NCBI GenBank assembly: GCA_946186505.1
Contig: CAMHNI010000009.1
Location: 1-64,000, forward strand
Direction: 5' to 3'
DNA length: 64,000 nt
DNA from: an uncultured Prevotellaceae bacterium
Lineage (GTDB): Bacteria; Bacteroidota; Bacteroidia; Bacteroidales; Bacteroidaceae
Part shown: piece by piece, positions 55,523-63,610 of the stretch
Layout: every line of letters starts with the position of its first letter
How positions within the stretch are numbered: the first letter of the stretch is position 1
The notes under the pieces: model-generated
Database searches by the model: none
Told to the model about the DNA's origin: nothing
What the model saw: the letters and a program-made list of their open reading frames with translations, nothing else
Translations under genes and position numbers: made by a program

Positions 55523-55569
55523 GTAGTCCAGAAGGAATCTCAGGAGTTTAGATACTAAACGTAGTCCAG
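55523..55569 (-). promoter_or_regulatory. Candidate rpsB leader structure
   Basis: In the 111-bp rpsI-rpsB spacer a 9-bp direct repeat, GTAGTCCAG on the plus strand, occurs at 55523-55531 and 55561-55569. Between them lies a perfect hairpin GTTTAG-ATA-CTAAAC (55546-55560). Such symmetry is often seen in r-protein autoregulatory sites; no known S2 leader was matched. Confidence 0.4.
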
Positions 55570-55574
55570 TCTGT

Positions 55575-55961
55575 TTAACGCTTACTGAACTGGAAGCGAC
55601 GGCGAGCCTTCGGCTGTCCCGGCTTCTTACGCTCAACCTCACGGCTGTCGCGTGTCAGGAAACCAGCGTCCTTCAGCTTTTTCTTATCCTCTTCGTTCAC
55701 CTTGACGAGGGCACGGGCGATAGCCATGCGAAGGGCCTGGCTCTGACCGGTGAAGCCACCACCGTCGAGGTTTACCTTGATATCATACTTCTCAGCCACT
55801 TCGAGCAGATTCAGCGGCTGCTTAACCACGTACTGCAGGATGGCAGAGGGGAAATAAACTTCCAAATCCTTCTTATTGATCGTAATCTTACCAGAACCTT
55901 CCTGAAGATACACACGAGCTACCGAACTCTTGCGACGACCGATTGCATTTATTACTTCCAT
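55575..55961 (-). CDS. rpsI: 30S ribosomal protein S9
   Basis: 128 residues: AIGRRKSSVARVYLQEGSGK at the start, GGGFTGQSQALRMAIARALV in the middle and the basic C-terminal tail RRRFQFSKR that reaches the P-site tRNA. It is 12 bp downstream of rplM, the usual order. Confidence 0.97.
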   Translation of the reverse strand: MEVINAIGRRKSSVARVYLQEGSGKITINKKDLEVYFPSAILQYVVKQPLNLLEVAEKYDIKVNLDGGGFTGQSQALRMAIARALVKVNEEDKKKLKDAGFLTRDSREVERKKPGQPKARRRFQFSKR

Positions 55962-55973
55962 CTTACCTTATTC

Positions 55974-56435
55974 TTATTTATACTGGTTAATATCAATTGT
56001 CTTGGGCTTCTGGGCCTCATGGGGATGTTCGGTACCCTCATAGATGTAGAGGTTGTTCATCAGCGAACGGCCAAGGGGACCCTTCGGCAGCATACCCTTT
56101 ACAGCATGACGTAAAATCTTGTCGATACCGTCCTTGCGCTGACGGAGCTGTGCGGGGGTGTTAAAACGCTGACCACCGGGGTAACCAGTGTAGCGGGTAT
56201 AGACTTTGTCAGTTTCCTTCTTACCAGTAAATACCACCTTGGAGGCATTGATAAGGATGACGTTGTCGCCGCAATCGACATGCGGAGTGAAAGTTGGCTT
56301 GTACTTTCCGCGAATCAGCTTAGCTACCTTCGAGCAGAGACGACCAACAACCTGGTCTGTGGCATCAATCACCACCCACTCCTTTTTAGCTGTTTCCTTA
56401 TTGACGGAAATAGTCTTGTAACTTAAAGTGTTCAT
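55974..56435 (-). CDS. rplM: 50S ribosomal protein L13
   Basis: 153 residues with the L13 core: KEWVVIDATDQVVGRLCSKV, VDCGDNVILINASKVVFTGK, AVKGMLPKGPLGRSLMNNLY. It is the first gene of the operon rplM-rpsI-rpsB-tsf, behind a long leader starting at the promoter at 56658-56665. Confidence 0.97.
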   Translation of the reverse strand: MNTLSYKTISVNKETAKKEWVVIDATDQVVGRLCSKVAKLIRGKYKPTFTPHVDCGDNVILINASKVVFTGKKETDKVYTRYTGYPGGQRFNTPAQLRQRKDGIDKILRHAVKGMLPKGPLGRSLMNNLYIYEGTEHPHEAQKPKTIDINQYK

Positions 56436-56665
56436 TTTAATTTTAATACTAAAAAACAGTTATACATTATTATTACGCACATAAACCCACATCCGAGATG
56501 TCGCTCCCGGCTGCAAGTCTAACGCATGTCCTGAAAGGGGAGTTTTCCCTAACAGGTACTGAACCAGCGATTCACGAACCACTGCGCCCGGCCAAAGACA
56601 CCGCTATTCACACTCTGATTCACGGGGATTCTAAGTCTCTCCCCAATAATCGGACTGCAAAGGTA
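56436..56665 (-). promoter_or_regulatory. rplM promoter and ~200-nt structured leader
   Basis: TACCTTTG on the minus strand (56658-56665) starts a leader of about 210 nt. It contains GGGGA/TCCCC flanking an 11-base loop (near 56623-56643) and a CC-GGAG/CTC-GG hairpin nearer the gene, with no ORF. A leader this long before an r-protein operon suggests autogenous control. The motif could not be assigned to a named family. Confidence 0.45.
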
Positions 56666-56749
56666 CTGCTTTTTCTTCATTATTAATGGCTTATAGGGTT
56701 TCTTAGACCTAAGATTTATGATAATTTAACCTTTTTGGCTTCTATTTAT

Positions 56750-56780
56750 TTTGTCGTTACATCTTTTTGGCGTACCTTTG
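56750..56780 (+). promoter_or_regulatory. Promoter of the nucleotidyltransferase-aminotransferase gene
   Basis: TTTG (56750-56753), 19 bp, TACCTTTG (56773-56780). Its position rules out the upstream in-frame ATG at 56751 and fixes the start at 56799. Confidence 0.7.
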
Positions 56781-56798
56781 TGCAAAAATCAGGAAACT

Positions 56799-58613
56799 AT
56801 GCAAGCAATTATTCTGGCGGCTGGTATGGGCCGCCGACTTGGCGAATATACGAAGGACAATACCAAGTGCATGGTCGAGGTTAACGGGGAGCGGCTGATA
56901 GACCGGCTGCTGGGACAACTCTCTGAACTGAACCTGACCCGCGTTATTATTGTCATCGGCTATCAAGGCCGCAAGCTCGCCGACCACATCGGTCACCGCT
57001 ACGACGGAAGGCTGAAGATAGAGTTCACCGAGAACCCCATCTATGACAAGACCAACAACATCTATTCGCTTTCGCTGGTGAAGGACAAGATGCAGGAGGA
57101 CGACACGCTGCTCATTGAGAGCGACCTGATCTTCAGCGACCGTCTCTTCCCTATGATAGTGGATTGTCCCCATCCCAACGTTGCGCTGGTAGCCAAGTAC
57201 GAGTCGTGGATGGACGGCACGATGGTGCGTATCGATGCAGAGAACAACATTGTGAACTTTGTACCGAAGCAGGCATTCAAATACGATGATATTGACCAGT
57301 ATTACAAGACGGTCAATATCTATAAATTCTCCAAGGAGTTCAGCTGTCACAAGTATGTCCCCTTTCTTGAAGCTTACTGTCATGCCTTAGGCAACAACGA
57401 ATATTATGAGCAAGTGTTGCGTGTCATCACTCTACTCGACAATTCCGACTTGAAGGCACTGCCTATCGGTGATGAGAAGTGGTATGAGATAGACGACATC
57501 CAGGATCTGGATATTGCCGAGACCATCTTCGCTATGCCAGAAGAGATGCAGCGACGCTTTAACTACCGTTATGGTGGGCACTGGCGTTTCCCAAAGATGC
57601 TGGACTACTGCTATCTGGTGAATCCCTATTTCCCCACCCGTCGCATGAAGGATGAGCTGCGCAGCAGTTTTGATGTCCTGCTGACTGAATATCCTTCGGG
57701 CATGTTCGTCAACTCTCTGCTCGCCGGTAAGTATTTTGGCATCCGTCAGGAGTATGTTGTAGTGGGTAACGGTGCTGCAGAACTGATAAAGAGTCTGATG
57801 GAGATATCGGAAGGGCGCATCGGAGTTGTCTATCCTACGTTTGAGGAGTATCCGCATCGTCTGAAGCCTAGCGATATTGTGGCTTTTATACCTGCTGACA
57901 GTGACTTGAAATATACTGAGGACGACCTTATCAATTTCTTCACGGGCAAGGACATCAAGAGTCTGCTACTCATTAATCCGGATAACCCGACGGGTAACTT
58001 TATCGGTGTGGCAGGTTTGCAGAAGCTGATGGCATGGTCCGCGCAAAAAGGTATCAGGCTGATTGTCGATGAGTCATTTGTTGACTTCAGTGAGGATTTT
58101 GAAAACAACACACTCCTGCGTAACGAAACGCTGGCAGCCAATCCTCACCTTGTCGTAATGAAGAGTATCTCGAAGTCATATGGTGTGCCGGGATTGCGCC
58201 TTGGCGTGCTGGCCAGTGCCGACACAGAGCTTATTCATGCCGTTAGTCGGGATATTTCTATCTGGAACATCAATTCGTTTGCTGAGTTCTACATGCAAAT
58301 CTTCGGTAAATACGAGAAAGACTATAAGAAAGCTTGTCATCGGTTTATTGCCGAGCGACGGCGCTTTGAGGCGTTGCTTAAGGAGATTCCCTACATGCAT
58401 GTCCTGCCGACGCAGGCGAATTACTTTTGTATCAAGCTGACGGATAAATACACGTCTGACGAGTTGGCCAGGTTCCTGTTGGTCAACTATAACATCATCA
58501 TCAAGGACTGCGACACGAAGAGCGGTTTGAAAGGACAGAACTATATACGCATCTCCATCCGTGACGAGAAGGACAATAATCAGTTGATAGCGGCACTGAA
58601 AGAACTGGCATGA
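56799..58613 (+). CDS. Fused sugar-type nucleotidyltransferase / PLP aminotransferase
   Basis: About 604 residues from MQAIILAAGMGRRLGEYTKD. Residues 1-240 form a LicC-like nucleotidyltransferase domain (signature LAAGMGRRL, KCMVEVNGERLIDRLL; acidic LLIESDLIFSD). About residues 260-600 form a class I/II aminotransferase related to HisC/CobD (YLVNPYFPTRRM, SLLLINPDNPTGNFIGVAGL, PLP Lys in MKSISKSYGVPGLRLG). A comparable fusion of a cytidylyltransferase with an aminotransferase is known for aminoethylphosphonate activation; the substrate here is unproven. It overlaps the next gene by 4 bp (ATGA). Confidence 0.85.
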   Translation: MQAIILAAGMGRRLGEYTKDNTKCMVEVNGERLIDRLLGQLSELNLTRVIIVIGYQGRKLADHIGHRYDGRLKIEFTENPIYDKTNNIYSLSLVKDKMQEDDTLLIESDLIFSDRLFPMIVDCPHPNVALVAKYESWMDGTMVRIDAENNIVNFVPKQAFKYDDIDQYYKTVNIYKFSKEFSCHKYVPFLEAYCHALGNNEYYEQVLRVITLLDNSDLKALPIGDEKWYEIDDIQDLDIAETIFAMPEEMQRRFNYRYGGHWRFPKMLDYCYLVNPYFPTRRMKDELRSSFDVLLTEYPSGMFVNSLLAGKYFGIRQEYVVVGNGAAELIKSLMEISEGRIGVVYPTFEEYPHRLKPSDIVAFIPADSDLKYTEDDLINFFTGKDIKSLLLINPDNPTGNFIGVAGLQKLMAWSAQKGIRLIVDESFVDFSEDFENNTLLRNETLAANPHLVVMKSISKSYGVPGLRLGVLASADTELIHAVSRDISIWNINSFAEFYMQIFGKYEKDYKKACHRFIAERRRFEALLKEIPYMHVLPTQANYFCIKLTDKYTSDELARFLLVNYNIIIKDCDTKSGLKGQNYIRISIRDEKDNNQLIAALKELA

Positions 58614-59632
58614 TAAAGGTATGTGTTTGTGGAGGTGGAAACCTGGGCCATGTCGTTACTGGGGTTTTGGCAGCCCGGGGCGATTGTGAGGTCAGCCTGC
58701 TGACGCGTCATCCGGATTGTTGGCAGCAACGGTTGGTTGTTACTACGCCAGAGGGGCGTAAGTTGGAGGGTGTGGTAGGTAGAATCACTGCAAACCCTGC
58801 AGAGGTGGTTCCAAATGCTGATTTGGTTTTGCTTTGTCTGCCGGGCTTTGCTCTCCGTGAGGAACTGTTGAAGATAGGCCCCCTGCTGCGCTCAGGGACA
58901 GCTGTGGGCAGTGTTGTCAGTAGTACAGGATTTTTCTTTGAGGCTATGGATTTGCTGCCGGAGACGACACCCTTGTTCGGTTTCCAGCGTGTGCCCTTCA
59001 TAGCCCGTCTCCAGGAGTATGGCCACTCGGCTGCCCTACTAGGCTATAAGCCGAAACTCTTCATGGCTGTTGAACAGACGGATGACAAGGAGTCGCTGCG
59101 GGCTACTGTTGAACAGTTGTTGGATGTACCAGTGGTTCTATTGGCCAGTCACTACGAGGTGAGCCTTACCAATAGTAACCCCCTTTTGCATCCTTCACGT
59201 CTTTACACCATGTGGAAGGATTGGCACGAGGACATTGTCTATCCCTCTCAGTCCCTGTTTTATGAGGAATGGACGAATGAAGCCTCGGAGCTTCTGATAG
59301 CTATGGACCGTGAGTTCTTCCAGTTGCTGAAGCTCCTGCCAGTCAGAGAGGGCAGCATTCCTTCGATTCTGGACTATTATGAGAGTAAGGATGCCCCGTC
59401 GCTGACTCGTAAGCTCCGCTCCATTCAGGCTTTCAAAGGCATTCTGTCTCCTATGAAACCAGTGGAAGGCGGTTTTATTCCCGACTTCCAGAGCCGTTAC
59501 TTTACCGAAGACTTCCCCTACGGCCTGCGTATCATCCGACAGCAGGCAGAACGTCATCAGCTGGTAGTGCCTATTATAAATAAGGTGTTGGCGTGGGGGT
59601 TGGCTGCCAGTCAGTCTGTCAGCCCAGCGTGA
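58610..59632 (+). CDS. Octopine/nopaline dehydrogenase-like oxidoreductase
   Basis: A 340-residue NAD(P)-binding protein. The Rossmann motif VCVCGGGNLGHVVTGVLAAR lies at the N-terminus and the opine-dehydrogenase catalytic domain contains NSNPLLHPSRLYTMWKDWHE with the expected HPxR-type His, and ESKDAPSLTRKLRSIQAFKG. Opine dehydrogenases join an amino acid to a 2-oxoacid by reductive condensation. Translational coupling to the nucleotidyltransferase-aminotransferase suggests one pathway making an activated amino compound. Its end overlaps the convergent murI by 14 bp. Confidence 0.8.
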   Translation: MIKVCVCGGGNLGHVVTGVLAARGDCEVSLLTRHPDCWQQRLVVTTPEGRKLEGVVGRITANPAEVVPNADLVLLCLPGFALREELLKIGPLLRSGTAVGSVVSSTGFFFEAMDLLPETTPLFGFQRVPFIARLQEYGHSAALLGYKPKLFMAVEQTDDKESLRATVEQLLDVPVVLLASHYEVSLTNSNPLLHPSRLYTMWKDWHEDIVYPSQSLFYEEWTNEASELLIAMDREFFQLLKLLPVREGSIPSILDYYESKDAPSLTRKLRSIQAFKGILSPMKPVEGGFIPDFQSRYFTEDFPYGLRIIRQQAERHQLVVPIINKVLAWGLAASQSVSPA

Positions 59633-60461
59633 TGTTCTCTACCTCCACGGGTTCGTGGAGGAATATTTGGGCTTGCTCCTTGAACTTCTCGGGGTTTTCG
59701 GTAGTCAGGTAGCGGGTGGTAGCATTTTTCGAGCATTTCTGCTCAATCTGAGGATGGCGCAGCAGATACTGCTGTAGTGATTCGGCCACATATTCTCCTT
59801 GGGGAACCACACGTACACCGTTGGGCAGGTACTTCAGTATCTTGGGCATGAGTAGCGGGTAATGGGTGCATCCCAAGATCAGCGCGTCGATGGCCGGATC
59901 CTTACGCATAATTTCATCAATGCGTTTCTTCACGAAATAGTCGGCTCCAGGAGAGTCGGCTTCATTGTATTCTACCAACGGCACCCAAAAAGGACAAGCT
60001 ACCCCCGACACCATGATGTCGGGGTGCAGCTTCTGTATCTCCAGTGTATAGCTCTCGCTACGGATGGTTCCCTCGGTAGCCAGCACACCGACATGTCGGC
60101 TACGGGTAAGCGTCCCGATGACCTCAGCCGTGGGGCGGATGATGCCGAGCACACGGCGCTGGGGGTCAATGCTGGGTAGGTCGTTCTCCTGTATGGTGCG
60201 CAGGGCCTTTGCAGAAGCAGTGTTGCAACCAAGAATGACGAGGTGGCATCCCATCTCGAACAACCGGACGACGGCCTGCCGCGTGAATTCATAGACCACG
60301 TCAAACGACCGGGGACCGTATGGCGCACGGGCATTGTCACCCAGATAGAGATAGTCATATTGGGGCAGTAACTGTCGGATGCCATGCAGGATAGTCAGTC
60401 CACCGTAACCGCTATCGAAAACACCTATGGGTCCTGGCGAAGATTGGAGACCGTTATCCAT
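59619..60461 (-). CDS. murI: Glutamate racemase
   Basis: A 280-residue enzyme supplying D-glutamate for peptidoglycan. Catalytic regions: GVFDSGYGGLTILHGIRQLL (Asp), YLGDNARAPYG, VILGCNTASAKALRTI (first Cys) and ALILGCTHYPLLMPKILKYL (second Cys). Length is normal. It is 3 bp downstream of the Skp/OmpH-like gene on the minus strand. Confidence 0.95.
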   Translation of the reverse strand: MDNGLQSSPGPIGVFDSGYGGLTILHGIRQLLPQYDYLYLGDNARAPYGPRSFDVVYEFTRQAVVRLFEMGCHLVILGCNTASAKALRTIQENDLPSIDPQRRVLGIIRPTAEVIGTLTRSRHVGVLATEGTIRSESYTLEIQKLHPDIMVSGVACPFWVPLVEYNEADSPGADYFVKKRIDEIMRKDPAIDALILGCTHYPLLMPKILKYLPNGVRVVPQGEYVAESLQQYLLRHPQIEQKCSKNATTRYLTTENPEKFKEQAQIFLHEPVEVENITLG

Positions 60462-60464
60462 GAC

Positions 60465-61001
60465 TCACTCTTTGTTTTCCAATAGTTCAACAACCCGTCC
60501 GCTGACATCCTCTCCCATTTCGGAATGGATAAAAGGCACAGCATTGACATCGGTGTTGAGGATAAAAGCATAGCCATATTGATGGCCGATGGCAGCAAGC
60601 ACCTCGGCCAGACGTGCTTTCAGCGGAGCCATCGCCTCGGCTTCAGCCTTCTGCAGTTCCCGCCTGCTCTCAGCCTTGAAGGCGACGTTGCGTTCCAGCA
60701 GTTCCTTCAGTTCTGTCTGGCGTTTGCGGAGAATGGTCTCCGGAAAGTCGCGCTGACCCTCAAGAAATTCCTCGTACTTCAGATTAAAATCCTGTTCTGC
60801 TCTCTTCTGCTCAGCTTCGTACTGGGCACGCAAATCGTTCATCGACTGTTGCACAAGTGCATAACCAGGCACGGCGTGTATGGCTGAGTCGTAGCTGAGG
60901 TATCCAAACTTCAGCACAGGTAACTGAACAACAGCCGTGGTGTCTTGAGCTGAAACAGACAGCGAGACGAGCGCGAACAACAATAATAGAATCCGGTTCA
61001 T
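60465..61001 (-). CDS. Skp/OmpH-family periplasmic chaperone-like protein
   Basis: About 178 residues from MNRILLLLFALVSLSVSAQD, a signal peptide. The promoter box TATTTTTG (61009-61016) lies only 8 bp upstream, which excludes the longer ORF. The mature protein begins with a beta strand (LKFGYLSYDSAIHAVPGYAL) followed by long charged helices (QYEAEQKRAEQDFNLKYEEF), the Skp tentacle layout. Skp-like proteins carry unfolded outer-membrane proteins across the periplasm. Confidence 0.88.
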   Translation of the reverse strand: MNRILLLLFALVSLSVSAQDTTAVVQLPVLKFGYLSYDSAIHAVPGYALVQQSMNDLRAQYEAEQKRAEQDFNLKYEEFLEGQRDFPETILRKRQTELKELLERNVAFKAESRRELQKAEAEAMAPLKARLAEVLAAIGHQYGYAFILNTDVNAVPFIHSEMGEDVSGRVVELLENKE

Positions 61002-61199
61002 ATTTCTGCAAAAATACAATGTTTTTATCAAGCGGCAAAATTAGACATAAATTTCCAAATAAAAGAATGATTTGAGTTTTTTTGCCAAAGCGTTAATAAC
61101 GGTTAAACAGTCTGTCCCTCCGTGCAAGGTTTCTTCCTTTGCGATGTTTATAGAGATAGAAACAGCAACAAAAGTATGAACAATAAAAGAACAATCAAA

Positions 61200-62480
61200 A
61201 TGAAAAGAAACAAGTTTTTCCCTGTATTGGCTGGTCTGATGATGCTGGCTGCAGGAGCAACCGTCTCATCGTGTTCAACTGGTGACGGAGAGGATGAGTT
61301 AAAAGAACTAAGTGCTTCAGAAGCATACTCTTCAGTGGGTGGAGATGGAGACAAATCTGATGGCGCGGGGGCTGATATGAGTATTAGCGGAGATAGTAAT
61401 GGCGGCAATAGCCAAAACGGCAACACTCAGGCGGGTGTGGTGACAGCGGGCGAGTGGAACGACCTCGACCACTGGGATTTCTGGTCGAAGCTGATGACTG
61501 GCGACGACTATGCCGACAAGAGCAGCTACTGGGAGTGCTACACCAACCACCGTGTGGCAGTGCAAGTGACCGATGAGGCGGGCACCACGCTGGCAGGAAT
61601 ACCGGTGAAACTGGTACGTATGGCAGACGACAGTCAGACGACAGTATGGGAAGCCGTCACCGACTGTCACGGACGAGCCGACTGCTGGCTCAGTATCTGG
61701 CAGAAAAGTGAGAGCGCCGATGCTTCCACCCTGCGTATCGATGTCGGTGGTCAGTTGATGGACAAGCAGCCCGTCGTCTGCGGCTGGGACTCGCTGGGGC
61801 AGCTGACAACCAACAAATATGTCTGCGACAATGCTTCCGTCGCCGTCCAACAGCAAGCCGACATCGCCTTTGTGGTAGATGCCACAGGTTCGATGATGGA
61901 CGAGATAGACTTCCTGAAGAGCGACTTGGTGGATATAATCAGTAAGGTGTCGGAGCTGCGACCTGGTATGAAGATACGCACATCGGCACTGTTCTATCGC
62001 GACGAGGGTGACGTATACCTGACACGCTACACAGACTTCACTGCCGACGTGAACAACACCGCCGACTTCGTGAACGAACAACAGGCTGACGGCGGCAACG
62101 ACTATCCGGAAGCCGTACACACGGCCTTGGAGCAAACGCTGATAAAAATGTCATGGGACGCTGCGGCACGCACCCGCATCGTCTTCCTCATTCTCGATGC
62201 TCCTGCCCACCACGAGACCAATGTCATCAGGTCGCTGCAGGCATCAGTACAGGAGTGTGCCCGTCGCGGCATCCGACTGATTCCCGTCGCCGCCAGCGGT
62301 GTTGACAAGAACACCGAGTTTATGCTTCGCTTCTTTGCGGTAGCCACCGGTGGCACCTACGTGTTCCTGACCAACGATAGCGGCGTGGGGCTTAGGCACA
62401 TCAGGGCCACCGTCGGCGACTACGAGGTGGAACAGCTCAACAACCTCATCATCCGCCTCATCAAATACTACACGGAGTGA
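61200..62480 (+). CDS. Lipoprotein with vWA domain (DATGS MIDAS)
   Basis: About 426 residues from MKRNKFFPVLAGLMMLAAGA; the lipobox VSSC gives the lipidated Cys. A linker rich in Gly, Ser and Asp (about 30-80) is followed by a carboxypeptidase-like Ig segment (RVAVQVTDEAGTTLAGIPVK) and a von Willebrand A domain with DIAFVVDATGSMMDEIDFLK: the metal site is DxTGS, not DxSxS. RTRIVFLILDAPAHHE and TGGTYVFLTNDSG follow. It is probably a surface adhesin or protein-interaction module. A strong terminator follows directly. Confidence 0.85.
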   Translation: MKRNKFFPVLAGLMMLAAGATVSSCSTGDGEDELKELSASEAYSSVGGDGDKSDGAGADMSISGDSNGGNSQNGNTQAGVVTAGEWNDLDHWDFWSKLMTGDDYADKSSYWECYTNHRVAVQVTDEAGTTLAGIPVKLVRMADDSQTTVWEAVTDCHGRADCWLSIWQKSESADASTLRIDVGGQLMDKQPVVCGWDSLGQLTTNKYVCDNASVAVQQQADIAFVVDATGSMMDEIDFLKSDLVDIISKVSELRPGMKIRTSALFYRDEGDVYLTRYTDFTADVNNTADFVNEQQADGGNDYPEAVHTALEQTLIKMSWDAAARTRIVFLILDAPAHHETNVIRSLQASVQECARRGIRLIPVAASGVDKNTEFMLRFFAVATGGTYVFLTNDSGVGLRHIRATVGDYEVEQLNNLIIRLIKYYTE

Positions 62481-62524
62481 AAAAAGGAGTCCCCACGACG
62501 CTTGGTCGTGGGGACTCCTTTTTT
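62481..62524. terminator. Strong bidirectional terminator
   Basis: Stem AAGGAGTCCCCACGAC / GTCGTGGGGACTCCTT with loop GCTTG, flanked by A-run and T-run. It serves the rightward vWA gene and the leftward korAB operon (korB stop at 62554). Confidence 0.92.
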
Positions 62525-62553
62525 CACTTCTCACTTTTCACTCCTCACTTCTC

Positions 62554-63561
62554 TCACTCCTTCACTTCCCAAATGTCGTTGGTCTCCAGCAGCTCGGCGA
62601 AGTTGTGGTATTTCTTCTGTGCCGAAATCTCAGCGAGCTGTGCATAGACAGCATCGTTGTAGGTGGGAGCATCGACATCGCGGATGACACCGAGGGCAAT
62701 GGGGAACCCGTCTTCAGGCGACATCAAGGCGAGCTTCAGCTGCAGGGTGTTGTCCTGACAGTGTGCATCGTGAACGAGCACGTCGTCCAACGTGTAGCCG
62801 TCCTTGCCAATCTCGACAACCTTCAGGCCGAAGCCCTGCTGTACGAGTCCGAACTCATTGTTCTCGCCAAAGACGAGCTTCTCGCCATGGCGCACGTAGA
62901 TGGCGTTCTTCTTGCGGCCCTCGTTGTTATAGACTACGTCGTGGCAATGGTCATTGAAGATGACGCAGTTCTGCAGCACCTCGGTAACGCTTGCACCCTT
63001 GTGCTTATAGGCAGCCAGCAGCACCTCGACGGTGCCCTTGGCGTCAGTAGCCACGCAACGTGCGAAGAAGTGTCCTCGGGCACCGAAGCACAGCTCGGCG
63101 GGACGGAACGGATCCTCGACAGTGCCGTAAGGGCTGGACTTTGAGACGAAGCCGCGGGGCGACGTCGGCGAGTACTGGCCTTTGGTCAGGCCGTAGATGC
63201 GGTTGTTGAGCAAAATCATGTTCAGGTCGATGTTACGACGATTGGCGTGAATGAAGTGGTTACCGCCGATGGCCAGTCCGTCGCCGTCGCCGCTGATCTG
63301 CCAGACGGTGAGGTCGGGATTGGCGACCTTGGCGCCGGTAGCGATGGCGGCAGCACGACCATGAATGGTGTTCATGCCGTAGGTGGCCATGTAGTGCGGC
63401 AGTCGGCTGGAGCAGCCGATACCGCTGATGACTGCTATATTCTCAGGGGCCACGCCAATCTCGGCCATAGCCTTATGGAGCGATGCCAGGAAGAAGTGGT
63501 CGCCACATCCCGGACACCAACGTGGTTGTCCTTTCTTATAATCTTGTGCTGTATAACTCAT
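62554..63561 (-). CDS. korB: 2-oxoacid:ferredoxin oxidoreductase, beta subunit (KorB type)
   Basis: A 335-residue thiamine-diphosphate enzyme subunit: RWCPGCGDHFFLASLHKAMA with the iron-sulfur CPGCG, ISGIGCSSRLPHYMATYGMN, and the TPP/Mg motif QISGDGDGLAIGGNHFIHAN ... LLNNRIYGLTKGQYSPTSP. With the alpha subunit it oxidatively decarboxylates 2-oxoglutarate (or another 2-oxoacid) using ferredoxin. The pairing GQYSPTSPRG suits the 2-oxoglutarate class. Confidence 0.93.
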   Translation of the reverse strand: MSYTAQDYKKGQPRWCPGCGDHFFLASLHKAMAEIGVAPENIAVISGIGCSSRLPHYMATYGMNTIHGRAAAIATGAKVANPDLTVWQISGDGDGLAIGGNHFIHANRRNIDLNMILLNNRIYGLTKGQYSPTSPRGFVSKSSPYGTVEDPFRPAELCFGARGHFFARCVATDAKGTVEVLLAAYKHKGASVTEVLQNCVIFNDHCHDVVYNNEGRKKNAIYVRHGEKLVFGENNEFGLVQQGFGLKVVEIGKDGYTLDDVLVHDAHCQDNTLQLKLALMSPEDGFPIALGVIRDVDAPTYNDAVYAQLAEISAQKKYHNFAELLETNDIWEVKE

Positions 63562-63610
63562 AATAGTTTACTTCTTTTAGTCGCTACGCTTTGTAAAAGC
63601 GCTAAAGCGG

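Noticed and set aside
61332..62135. 267-residue leftward ORF opposite the vWA lipoprotein
   Set aside because: Shadow frame without start context; the rightward frame has signal peptide, MIDAS motif and terminator.
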